From: RFSX01 sp965230215
GTDB lineage: Bacteria > Bacteroidota > Bacteroidia > Chitinophagales > Saprospiraceae
DNA: 64,000 nt
Reading direction: 5' to 3'
Assembly (NCBI GenBank): GCA_965230215.1
Contig: CBDDKN010000001.1
Location: 1,798,001 to 1,862,000 of the forward strand
The notes beneath the pieces were generated by a model. That model had not been told where the DNA came from, ran no database searches, and was given only the letters and a program-made list of their open reading frames with translations. Made by a program: the position numbers and the translations under genes. Positions 43,491 to 51,513 of this stretch are shown in pieces; position 1 is the stretch's first letter, and every line of letters begins with the position of its first letter.

Positions 43491-44058
43491 ATCGTTCGTT
43501 CAATATTTTTTTTACTTCCTTCATCCAGGCTTTATAGCATCTGGATTTTGTCATTTTTGCAACATCCCCGCTTGCAAATCCATGTTCCTCCGCGATTTCC
43601 TTCATTGGTATTTTATACACATAAAAAGCGGTTAAGATTTCCCTGCATTTGGGTCGAAGATTCTTGAAAGCTCTCCTGTTGAGTTCATGTAACTCCTCGA
43701 GACGCAACTTCTCCTCTGGTAATACATGATTTTTTTCATAGAAAAGTAAACGCACTGAATCTTCTTTTTTCCGTTTGCGTCTGTCATAATTCCATTTCTC
43801 ACGTACCATATTGATACATGTGGAATTCAAATAAGCTTTTACTGAGCTTAAAACACTGATTTTCCGGGAAATGATATTCTTTCTGAATACTAATAGTGCA
43901 TCAACGAATATATCCTCAGCTTCCTCAGCAGATATTTTCATCTTACTGACGAGCAAAGCAATACATTCTTCCTTATGGCTGAGGTATATTTCCTTGAAGT
44001 GTTCACTATTATGATGCAGAAGATTTTCCCGAAGATTGGTTAATTCTTCTCGGGTCAT
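43468..44058 (-). CDS. ECF-type RNA polymerase sigma factor
   Basis: A 196-residue sigma-70 family protein. Region 2 is at about 15-85 (AEEAEDIFVDALLVFRKN and AYLNSTCINMVREKW), and region 4 at about 120-185 (NRRAFKNLRPKCREILTAFY, MKEIAEEHGFASGDVAKM). It recognises the promoters of an unknown regulon. The ATG at 44058 is preferred over the TTG at 44079, because a -7 box TATATTTG overlaps 44077-44084. The final 23 bp overlap the small anti-sigma-like gene downstream. Confidence 0.9.
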   Translation of the reverse strand: MTREELTNLRENLLHHNSEHFKEIYLSHKEECIALLVSKMKISAEEAEDIFVDALLVFRKNIISRKISVLSSVKAYLNSTCINMVREKWNYDRRKRKKEDSVRLLFYEKNHVLPEEKLRLEELHELNRRAFKNLRPKCREILTAFYVYKIPMKEIAEEHGFASGDVAKMTKSRCYKAWMKEVKKILNERYAKDKGL

Positions 44059-44076
44059 AATGGTGTTGTTCTGATC

Positions 44077-44084
44077 CAAATATA
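44077..44084 (-). promoter_or_regulatory. Possible -7 element of the ECF sigma gene
   Basis: On the minus strand TATATTTG fits TAnnTTTG and would give a short 5' leader before the ATG at 44058. No good -33 box is at the normal distance, so it may depend on an alternative sigma or be weak. Confidence 0.4.
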
Positions 44085-44307
44085 GAAATCAAAAACGCAA
44101 ATAAAAATTTTTATTTGTGTTTACCTTTTACCCCTTGCTGCCATTAAAGACGATTTTTGCTTTCAATTGTTTGGACCTGAAGATCGCTTTACTTCCATAA
44201 TCAGTCTACAGGTCCAACTTTAGCATTGATCTATTATATAGGGCTTTCAGCCTATTCTCATTGCTTTAAAAACATATTAGGTGTAGATTTAGATAAAACG
44301 ACAAAAC

Positions 44308-44607
44308 ATGAAATCATCAAATCTCCAACTAGTATTTATTATTTTGCTCTTCATTTCTCTCACGATGTTGAGCTCCTGTGCAGAGCCTCAAGCTTTGGAA
44401 ACCTGTGTAGAAGGAAAGCCGGCCGGATTCCTTAGCGGTGCCATCCATGGAGTAATTGCACCCATTAGTTTTTTCCTTAGTTTGTTTATGGATAATGTTG
44501 CCATTTATGATGTACACAACAATGGGGGCTGGTATGACTTTGGTTTTGTACTGGGTGCTGGTATCCTATTTGGAGGTGGATCGAAGGCCAGCAAAAAAAA
44601 GAAATAA
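44308..44607 (+). CDS. Small membrane lipoprotein, unknown function
   Basis: A 99-residue protein. The signal ends at MLSSC (Cys24). Two hydrophobic stretches follow (GAIHGVIAPISFFLSLFMDN and FGFVLGAGILFGGG), then a polylysine tail (KASKKKK). The conserved-looking core GGWYDFGFVLG suggests a family of small lipoproteins in Bacteroidota. No function can be assigned. It diverges from the sigma factor gene by about 250 bp and is followed by a hairpin. Confidence 0.7.
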   Translation: MKSSNLQLVFIILLFISLTMLSSCAEPQALETCVEGKPAGFLSGAIHGVIAPISFFLSLFMDNVAIYDVHNNGGWYDFGFVLGAGILFGGGSKASKKKK

Positions 44608-44632
44608 AAAAGGGAGTCCTGAAGGACTCCCA
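44605..44632 (-). terminator. Terminator of the MarR-YceI operon
   Basis: A stem GGGAGTCC/GGACTCCC with a GAA/TTC loop. A T run follows on the minus strand only, 39 bp after the YceI stop. It therefore ends the minus-strand operon rather than the small lipoprotein gene. Confidence 0.8.
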
Positions 44633-44670
44633 ATGAATTAATAACAATTCTAATCTACTCTACTACCTAA

Positions 44671-45243
44671 TTATTTCATTACAAGTGTAACTGAAAGGTC
44701 GAAGTTGTCATAGATCATCTTGTCTCCTAGACCTTCGAAGAATTTACCTGAACCGTATCTCACGTCAAACAGTGTTCTGTCAACAGAGATATCAGCCATT
44801 GCTTTGTTGCCATCAATTGTAGCTGAAAAGCTTACTGGGTTTGTTATTCCTTTAATTGTTACATTCGCTATCATATCGTAAGTATTATCACCTTTCTTGT
44901 TTGCGCTAGTAATTTCCACAGTTGCAACTGGATAAGAAGCTGTACTGAAGAAATCGTCAGAGTTTAAGTGCCCTTCCAATTTACCTTTCATGTTGCCTGA
45001 AAGATCTGTAACATTGATTGACGTCATATCAATCTCGAAAGTGCCACCTGCGATAGCTCCATCGTTCATGATCAATCGACCACTTTTAATTTTAATTGTT
45101 CCTTCATGTTTGCCGGTAACTTTCTTACCAACCCAGCTGATAGAACTTGCGTCAACATCAACTTCACCACTTGTTGTAGGCTCAGTTGCAGTAAGCGCTA
45201 CACAGAAAAATAGACTGAATACGGATAATACTAAAGTTTTCAT
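44671..45243 (-). CDS. YceI-family periplasmic lipid-binding protein
   Basis: A 190-residue secreted protein with signal MKTLVLSVFSLFFCVALTAT. The mature part is a lipocalin-like YceI barrel: SSISWVGKKVTGKHEGTIKI, GGTFEIDMTSINVTDL, EGHLNSDDFFSTASYPVATV, FDVRYGSGKFFE. YceI proteins bind polyisoprenoid chains and are often stress induced. The 24-bp gap behind the MarR gene indicates cotranscription. Confidence 0.9.
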   Translation of the reverse strand: MKTLVLSVFSLFFCVALTATEPTTSGEVDVDASSISWVGKKVTGKHEGTIKIKSGRLIMNDGAIAGGTFEIDMTSINVTDLSGNMKGKLEGHLNSDDFFSTASYPVATVEITSANKKGDNTYDMIANVTIKGITNPVSFSATIDGNKAMADISVDRTLFDVRYGSGKFFEGLGDKMIYDNFDLSVTLVMK

Positions 45244-45267
45244 TTTATTGTTGTTTGAATTTAAAAA

Positions 45268-45720
45268 TTAGTTTCCTCTTAATTTGTCAAGCAAAAAGTT
45301 CAATTGCCTGGCTTCCTCGCAGCTGAGATTTTGGAATACATTTTCCAGCTCTTCAAAATCAGCTTTGATCGTGTTTAATAAATCTGAAGCTCTATCTGTC
45401 AGTTGTACATCAACCAGACGTTTGTCTTCCTTGCTCACTGTTTTCGTCAACAACTGCTTGTCATGCATGCGATCTACAATCCTGGAGACATCTGACATTT
45501 TATCCAGTAAACGCTCTCTAATGAAAGAGGTTGACACAGATTGCTTTGCACCCTTCAGTATTCTTAATATGTTATACTGTTTAGGCGTTAAATTGAATTT
45601 TTTGAAAAATCGCTTCATTTGATCAGAATACCACCCATGCGTATACATGAGGTTGACACCCGCTTTCTGAAATTCATTTTCAAATGGTTTAGTCTGTTTT
45701 ATAGCTTCTTCAATTTTCAC
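45268..45720 (-). CDS. MarR-family transcriptional regulator
   Basis: A 150-residue regulator starting at a GTG. The winged helix region has LTPKQYNILRILKG, VSTSFIRERLLDKMSDVSRIVDRM and LLTKTVSKEDKRLVDVQLTD; the last is the family's wing and DNA-contacting loop (D-x-R). It is the first gene of a MarR-YceI operon. A 30-bp near-perfect palindrome starts 11 bp upstream of the start codon, so the protein probably represses its own operon, with release by a small ligand. Confidence 0.9.
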   Translation of the reverse strand: MKIEEAIKQTKPFENEFQKAGVNLMYTHGWYSDQMKRFFKKFNLTPKQYNILRILKGAKQSVSTSFIRERLLDKMSDVSRIVDRMHDKQLLTKTVSKEDKRLVDVQLTDRASDLLNTIKADFEELENVFQNLSCEEARQLNFLLDKLRGN

Positions 45721-45731
45721 ACTACAAAAAA

Positions 45732-45761
45732 CAGTGTTTAAACATTAATGTTCAAACACTG
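45732..45761. promoter_or_regulatory. Palindromic operator upstream of the MarR gene
   Basis: CAGTGTTTAAACATT and AATGTTCAAACACTG form an inverted repeat of 15 bp per arm with only one mismatched pair and no spacer. It lies 11-40 bp upstream of the GTG start and suits a MarR dimer. Confidence 0.75.
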
Positions 45762-45898
45762 AATGTGTTTTTATTTAAAAAATGTAAAGTAGGCGACATT
45801 TTTTTGAAAGCACCAAAAGCTCAAATATTAGGGCAATTAAACGCTGAAAGCCCCAATTCCTTTGGGGAATAGTTCTATTTTTGGAAAAAATTTAAAAA

Positions 45899-46399
45899 AT
45901 GTCAGCAATAGATAAAATAGATCCTGCATTGATAAATATGGCTATGGAAACAGCCAGTTATGACTCAGATATTGATATCACCATTCATACCAACAAAGGC
46001 AATATCAACCTGGTCCTGTTTGCAACAAAGACACCCAAAACTGTCTGCAACTTCGTAGAATTGGCCAAAGCTGGTTATTATGATGGTCTTCTTTTCCATC
46101 GTGTCATCCCAGAATTTATGATTCAAGGTGGGTGTCCCCTTGGCAGAGGAACTGGTGGCCCTGGATACCAGTTTGCTGATGAATTCCATCCTGAATTAAG
46201 ACATGACAGACCAGGTATTCTATCCATGGCCAATGCCGGGCCCAACACAAATGGCAGTCAGTTTTTTATTACCCATGTCGAAACACCATGGCTGGATAAT
46301 AATCACAGTGTATTCGGTATGGTAAAAGATGAGTCAGATCAAGAAACTGTGAATGATTTAAGACAAGGAGATGAGATTCTAAAAATCGAAATTCATTAG
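45899..46399 (+). CDS. Peptidyl-prolyl cis-trans isomerase, cyclophilin type
   Basis: A 166-residue cytoplasmic cyclophilin: FHRVIPEFMIQGGCP, GTGGPGYQFADEF, GILSMANAGPNTNGSQFFIT and HSVFGMV match the family's active-site order, including the catalytic Arg in FHRV. It catalyses proline isomerisation during protein folding. No signal peptide is visible. A TATTTTTG element lies 15 bp upstream of the start codon. The HAD gene starts 8 bp after its stop, so the two form an operon. Confidence 0.94.
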   Translation: MSAIDKIDPALINMAMETASYDSDIDITIHTNKGNINLVLFATKTPKTVCNFVELAKAGYYDGLLFHRVIPEFMIQGGCPLGRGTGGPGYQFADEFHPELRHDRPGILSMANAGPNTNGSQFFITHVETPWLDNNHSVFGMVKDESDQETVNDLRQGDEILKIEIH

Positions 46400-46407
46400 A
46401 CTTAGAC

Positions 46408-47013
46408 ATGGTTGAAAACATCATATTTGATTTGGGAGGTGTACTCATAGACTGGAATCCCAAATATGTTTACAGAACTATTTTCAATAGCGAAGATGAG
46501 GTAGATTGGTTTTTAGAAAACATTTGTACCTCTGAATGGAACGCCCTTCAGGATAAGGGACGCCCGCTGCAAGAAGCAACCCAAGTACTCCAAAACAAAT
46601 ACCCGCAATGGTCCGATCAGATTGCCGCCTATTATGGCAGGTGGAGCGAAATGCTGGGCGGACCCATCGATCAGACTGTTGAACTTCTTTCCAAAATAAA
46701 ATCAAACAATAGGCATAATCTCTATGCCCTTACAAACTGGAGTCAGGAAACCTTTCCTGTGGCTCTTGAGAGATATGAGTTCTTGCAATGGTTCCAGGGG
46801 ATTGTTGTTTCTGGGGATGAAAAATGCATTAAACCAGATAAGGACATTTATAATATCCTCTTCGAACGATATCAACTCGATCCCACATCCTGCCTCTTTT
46901 TTGATGATAATAAGAAGAACATCGCCACAGCACTTCAGCTCGGAATGCAGGCATGGTGGTTTGACACATCAGAAAAGCTCCAAGAACAACTGATAGAAGC
47001 AGGTATAATATAA
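46408..47013 (+). CDS. HAD-superfamily phosphatase (subfamily IA, YihX-like)
   Basis: A 201-residue hydrolase. Motif I is FDLGGVLIDW (nucleophile Asp8), motif II LYALTNWS, and motif III/IV KPDKDIYNILFERY with CLFFDDNKKNIATALQLGMQAW. The helical cap region is residues 15-85. Similar enzymes such as YihX dephosphorylate sugar phosphates (alpha-glucose 1-phosphate). The substrate is not certain. It is the second gene of a pair with the cyclophilin. Confidence 0.9.
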   Translation: MVENIIFDLGGVLIDWNPKYVYRTIFNSEDEVDWFLENICTSEWNALQDKGRPLQEATQVLQNKYPQWSDQIAAYYGRWSEMLGGPIDQTVELLSKIKSNNRHNLYALTNWSQETFPVALERYEFLQWFQGIVVSGDEKCIKPDKDIYNILFERYQLDPTSCLFFDDNKKNIATALQLGMQAWWFDTSEKLQEQLIEAGII

Positions 47014-47154
47014 AAGACTAGACTGGATTTTGGCACTGATTTTGTATAACTTTATATATTATAAAAAGTTATAATATAATTTGATAATAATAAACACCTA
47101 AAACCATTATTGCGACAACTGTCCATTGACTCATTATTATCAAAAAATTACGCT

Positions 47155-50100
47155 ATGAATTCATTTTTCAAATCCGCGATTAGCCTAATGATCCTATTAG
47201 GTTTAAACAATTATGCATTTGCTCAATGTCCCACACCAGGTGATATCATTATTACTGAGATTATGAAAGATCCCAGTGCCGTACTTGATGGAAATGGTGA
47301 ATACTTTGAAATCTACAATACAACCGGCTCAGCTATTGATATTGATGGCTGGGAGATCTCAGATCTCGGTATTGATTTTCATACCATAAACAATGGAGGG
47401 CCACTACTCGTACCAGCCAATGGATATCTAGTTTTGGGAGTCAATGACGACTTTGCTTCCAATGGTGGTGTGACTGTCGATTACGAATATTCAAACTTTA
47501 ATTTAGGAAACTCTGATGATGAGATCGCCTTATACTGCGATCCATTGGGTTCATTCATAAAAATTGATGAAGTTGTCTATGATAACGGTGTCAATTTCCC
47601 CGACCCTACAGGGGCCAGTATGAACCTGGACCCGACAACATTCGATGGCACTCAAAATGATAATGGGGCCAACTGGTGTACAAGTAGTTCAACATTTGGC
47701 TCTGGAGATATGGGAACACCTGGAGCGGCCAATGATGCTTGTGGTGGGCCACCACCTACGGTATCTATTGCTGATGTATCCATGGATGAGAATAATGGAG
47801 GATTCACCGTATTTTCTTTTGCAGTGACACTTAGTAGCAGTACGGCTGCTGATGTAACTTTTGATGTCAATACATCAGATGGAAGTGCGACGCTTGCAGA
47901 TATGGATTACATTCAAATCTCTGGTGGTGCTGGCACCATCGTTGCCGGAATGACGATGACAACGGTTGATGTGCAGGTAAGAGGAGATATCAATGTAGAA
48001 TCAGACGAAACTTTCGATGTTACATTGAGTAATCTTTCTGCCAATGCTACATTCCTGGATGCTATGGCTACAGGAACTATTGTCAATGATGATGCAGCCA
48101 GACCATGTCCTACTGTATTTATCAATGAGATACATTATGATGATGTCGGTCCTGACGCTAATGAATTTGTAGAGATCGCTGTAGAGAATGGCCAAGGTAT
48201 AGTCCTATCGGACTATGAAGTGTATCTCTATGACGGAGCGACAGGATTAAGTACAGGAGTAACAAACTCACTCAACAATTTCACTGTAGGTACTAATGAT
48301 GGTACATACACCTATTATACCTGGGATACAGTACTTGAAGATGGAGACCCCGATGGTATCCTCCTTTTTGATGGTTACTTTTTCCAAGTATGTGAGTTTC
48401 TAAGCTACGATGGAGAGTTTACAATTGATATGTCAGATTTCTTTTTTGGTGGAACCATGAGTACAGATATCGGAGTTGGAGAATCAGATGCCACAACTTT
48501 AGACACTGAATCCCTTCAACTGATTAATAATTCATGGCAGGGGCCAATTGCCAATACCTATGGGAACACCAACGTACTTCCTTGTATTATCAATGCAGTT
48601 TCCGTTTCAAATGAAGCTTGTTCAGGCAACGACTTTACATTTGACGTCAGCTTCAATGACTCTAATACCAGTGGAAGTTTCGAAGTTATTGATGTTACAA
48701 ATGGCAATGCTGTCTTGGCATCAGGTTCAAGCTCTCCTATTACGGTAACAATAAGCAATAATACAAGTACAACAGTATTTGATATCTCGGTTTGGGACTC
48801 AAATGATAATAGTTGCATAGGCAATAATGCAACAGTAACTCCTTTGGATTGCTCATGTGACATCAATACAGTTGCGGTATCCAATGAAGCATGTACAGGA
48901 GCAGATTTCACTTTCGATGTGAGTTTCAACATAGCGAATGGCAGCGGCACCTACGAAGTAATTGATGTTACAAATGGGAATACTGTGCTGGCATCAGGTT
49001 CAAGCTCTCCTATTTCAGTAACAATAGCCAATAATTCAAGCACTACCCCATTCGATATTTCTGTATGGGACCAAGGTGACAACAGTTGTATCGGCAATAA
49101 CGCCACAGTTACACCATTAGATTGTGTCTGTGATATTAATACAGTAGCCGTAGTCAATGAAGCATGTTCAGGCAATGATTTCACATTTGACGTTAGCTTC
49201 AATGTTACAAATGGAAGCGGCACTTATGAGGTGATTGATGTAACAAATGGAAATGGCGTACTTGCTACAGGCTCTTCATCTCCAATCTCTGTAACCATAG
49301 CTAATAATATGAGCACTACTCCATTCGATATTTCCGTTTGGGATCAAGGTGACAACAGTTGTATTGGCAATAATGCTACTGTAACACCATTGGATTGTGT
49401 CTGTGATATCAATACAGTAGCCGTCACCAATGAAGCATGTACCGGTAATGACTTTACTTTTGATGTAAGCTTTAACGTAACCAACGGTAGTGGAAACTAT
49501 GAAGTAATTGATGTAACCAATGGCAATGCTGTATTGGCATCAGGCTCTTCATCTCCAATCTCTGTAACTATAGCTAATAACATGAGCACTACCCCGTTCG
49601 ACATTTCAGTATGGGACCAAGGTGACAACAGTTGTATTGGCAATAATGCCACTGTTACACCATTGGATTGTGTTTGTGACATCAATACTGTAGCCGTTAC
49701 TAATGAATCATGTACGGGTAATGACTTTACTTTTGATGTAAGCTTTAACGTAACCAATGGTAGTGGAAACTATGAAGTAATTGATGTTACAAATGGCAAT
49801 GCTGTATTGGCATCAGGTTCAAGTTCTCCTATTGCAGTAACAATTGTAAACAATTCAAGCACTACCCCATTCGACATTTCAGTATGGGACCAAAGTGACA
49901 ACGCATGTATTGGTAATAATGATACAGTGAATCCATTGGATTGTACTTGCAGTATATCTGCCGTATCAGCCAGCAACGAATTATGCTCAGGAGCAGACTT
50001 TGTCTTTGAAGTCAACTTTACAGTAGCTAATGGAAGTGGCAATTATGATGTGGTTGATATTACAAATGGTAACACAGTCCTTGGATCAGGTTCCAGTTCT

Positions 50101-51234
50101 CCTATAACAGCCACTGTTCTTAATAGCAGCACTCCGACCAACTTTGACTTTATTGTAGTAGATCAGAGTGACCCGGCTTGTTCGTCAACCGCAGTAAATA
50201 TCACAACACTTGATTGTGTGACAGATGGTATAAACTGCTGGGACCTTAATGGAAATGGTATTAATGACCCAGCGGAAGATGTAAATATGGACGGCATGTT
50301 CAATGCCTTGGATTGTCAGGGAGAAGATGGTATGGATGGTGCGCAGGGACCACAAGGTCCAGAAGGACCGCAGGGGCCAGCGGGACCACAAGGGCCGGAA
50401 GGACCTACAGGGCCGCAAGGGCCAGCTGGTAATGATGGAGCCACAGGGCCACAGGGACCTGAAGGACCGCAAGGAGTTCCTGGCTTAGATGGCAATCCTG
50501 GAATTGATGGCTTGCATTGCTGGGATCTCAATGGTAATGGTATCAACGATCCAGCCGAAGACATCAATATGGATGGTTTCTTTAATGTCCTGGATTGCCA
50601 GGGTGCAGATGGTATGGATGGTGCACAGGGACCTCAGGGGCCAGCTGGTAATGATGGTGCCCCAGGCCCACAAGGACCTGAAGGACTACAAGGTCCACAA
50701 GGACCTCCAGGAGACCCTGCTTCTGCAGATGGAAACGGCATCTATTCGGGTTCAGGATTAACGCCAACTGATGTTCATGTTTCAATGACAGATAAGATCA
50801 ACTTTGATGACAATACATTTTTCATCGATGCTACTAATAACAGAGTAGGTATAGGTACAGACTCCCCTACCAATGCATTGGATGTGATTGGTGACTTAGG
50901 AATTTCGGGGCAGATTTTTGGACTTTCAGATGAAAAGTTAAAAATCGATCAGAAACCTGTATTGAATGCTTTATCGATTGTGAACCATCTGAATCCGCTT
51001 ACTTATAAGTTTGACACTGAGTCGTTCAAACACCTTAATTTACCGGATGCACCACAATACGGTTTATTGGCTCAAGAGGTTGAAAAAATTCTTCCTGAAT
51101 TGGTGTCTGAAATGAATTATTCTGAGGATGAGCGTTTCAAATCAGTAAATTATAACGCTCTAATATCAATTTTGATAGGCGCAATTCAAGACCAACAAAA
51201 ACAAATTGATGAGCTTAAGAAACGACTTGAATAA
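47155..51234 (+). CDS. Giant surface fibre protein: lamin-tail, Calx-beta, six Ig-like repeats, collagen-like stalk, S74 chaperone
   Basis: A 1359-residue secreted protein with signal MNSFFKSAISLMILLGLNNY and AFA|Q. In order: a lamin-tail domain (about 24-195, CPTPGDIIITEIM), a Calx-beta domain (about 196-310), a second lamin-tail-like domain (about 313-475), six 91-residue Ig-like units (477-1022), an EF-hand pair (DLNGNGINDPAED), collagen-like Gly-X-Y (GPQGPEGPQGPAG), a second EF-hand pair, more collagen, and a peptidase S74 chaperone (about 1210-1359). The S74 self-cleavage motif SDEKLK has Ser1258 and Lys1263. Such chaperones trimerise, and collagen repeats also form trimers, so this is probably a trimeric surface fibre. 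The ATG at 47155 is preferred over an upstream TTG. Confidence 0.85.
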   Translation: MNSFFKSAISLMILLGLNNYAFAQCPTPGDIIITEIMKDPSAVLDGNGEYFEIYNTTGSAIDIDGWEISDLGIDFHTINNGGPLLVPANGYLVLGVNDDFASNGGVTVDYEYSNFNLGNSDDEIALYCDPLGSFIKIDEVVYDNGVNFPDPTGASMNLDPTTFDGTQNDNGANWCTSSSTFGSGDMGTPGAANDACGGPPPTVSIADVSMDENNGGFTVFSFAVTLSSSTAADVTFDVNTSDGSATLADMDYIQISGGAGTIVAGMTMTTVDVQVRGDINVESDETFDVTLSNLSANATFLDAMATGTIVNDDAARPCPTVFINEIHYDDVGPDANEFVEIAVENGQGIVLSDYEVYLYDGATGLSTGVTNSLNNFTVGTNDGTYTYYTWDTVLEDGDPDGILLFDGYFFQVCEFLSYDGEFTIDMSDFFFGGTMSTDIGVGESDATTLDTESLQLINNSWQGPIANTYGNTNVLPCIINAVSVSNEACSGNDFTFDVSFNDSNTSGSFEVIDVTNGNAVLASGSSSPITVTISNNTSTTVFDISVWDSNDNSCIGNNATVTPLDCSCDINTVAVSNEACTGADFTFDVSFNIANGSGTYEVIDVTNGNTVLASGSSSPISVTIANNSSTTPFDISVWDQGDNSCIGNNATVTPLDCVCDINTVAVVNEACSGNDFTFDVSFNVTNGSGTYEVIDVTNGNGVLATGSSSPISVTIANNMSTTPFDISVWDQGDNSCIGNNATVTPLDCVCDINTVAVTNEACTGNDFTFDVSFNVTNGSGNYEVIDVTNGNAVLASGSSSPISVTIANNMSTTPFDISVWDQGDNSCIGNNATVTPLDCVCDINTVAVTNESCTGNDFTFDVSFNVTNGSGNYEVIDVTNGNAVLASGSSSPIAVTIVNNSSTTPFDISVWDQSDNACIGNNDTVNPLDCTCSISAVSASNELCSGADFVFEVNFTVANGSGNYDVVDITNGNTVLGSGSSSPITATVLNSSTPTNFDFIVVDQSDPACSSTAVNITTLDCVTDGINCWDLNGNGINDPAEDVNMDGMFNALDCQGEDGMDGAQGPQGPEGPQGPAGPQGPEGPTGPQGPAGNDGATGPQGPEGPQGVPGLDGNPGIDGLHCWDLNGNGINDPAEDINMDGFFNVLDCQGADGMDGAQGPQGPAGNDGAPGPQGPEGLQGPQGPPGDPASADGNGIYSGSGLTPTDVHVSMTDKINFDDNTFFIDATNNRVGIGTDSPTNALDVIGDLGISGQIFGLSDEKLKIDQKPVLNALSIVNHLNPLTYKFDTESFKHLNLPDAPQYGLLAQEVEKILPELVSEMNYSEDERFKSVNYNALISILIGAIQDQQKQIDELKKRLE
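48583..50220 (+). repeat. Six 273-bp tandem repeats coding for 91-residue Ig-like units
   Basis: Units start at 48583, 48856, 49129, 49402, 49675 and 49948, exactly 273 bp apart and all in frame. Each begins with a Cys and has FTFDVSFN, YEVIDVTNGN, SGSSSPI and FDISVWDQ-like segments. Units 2-5 are close to each other in DNA, while the sixth is diverged. Confidence 0.92.
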
Positions 51235-51255
51235 CAATATTTACTTAATGTTAAT

Positions 51256-51290
51256 AAAAGCCACTTTTGTACTCCAAAAGTGGCTTTTTT
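51256..51290 (+). terminator. Terminator after the first fibre gene
   Basis: A 13-bp stem AAAAGCCACTTTT/AAAAGTGGCTTTT followed by T residues. It separates the first fibre gene from the second, which therefore needs its own promoter. Confidence 0.88.
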
Positions 51291-51513
51291 GTTGATAAAA
51301 AATTAATAAATCTAATGGGTCAAGTACCGATTAAAAGCATATCTTTCCAATCCTCTTAACCGATCCACAACTTCCAATTCCGATTTGATCAATTGTCAAT
51401 TAATCATTGACATATATTATTTCATCAACACATGGATCATATAAATTGAAATGTCAATTTTCAAGCGCTATGCTGGTATTGATCCTATACTCTTTAAGAA
51501 AAAACAATTTCAA

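Noticed and set aside
45851..45867. Hairpin CCCCA..TGGGG upstream of the cyclophilin gene as a riboswitch or terminator
   Set aside because: The stem is only 5-6 bp, without a T run or further structure.
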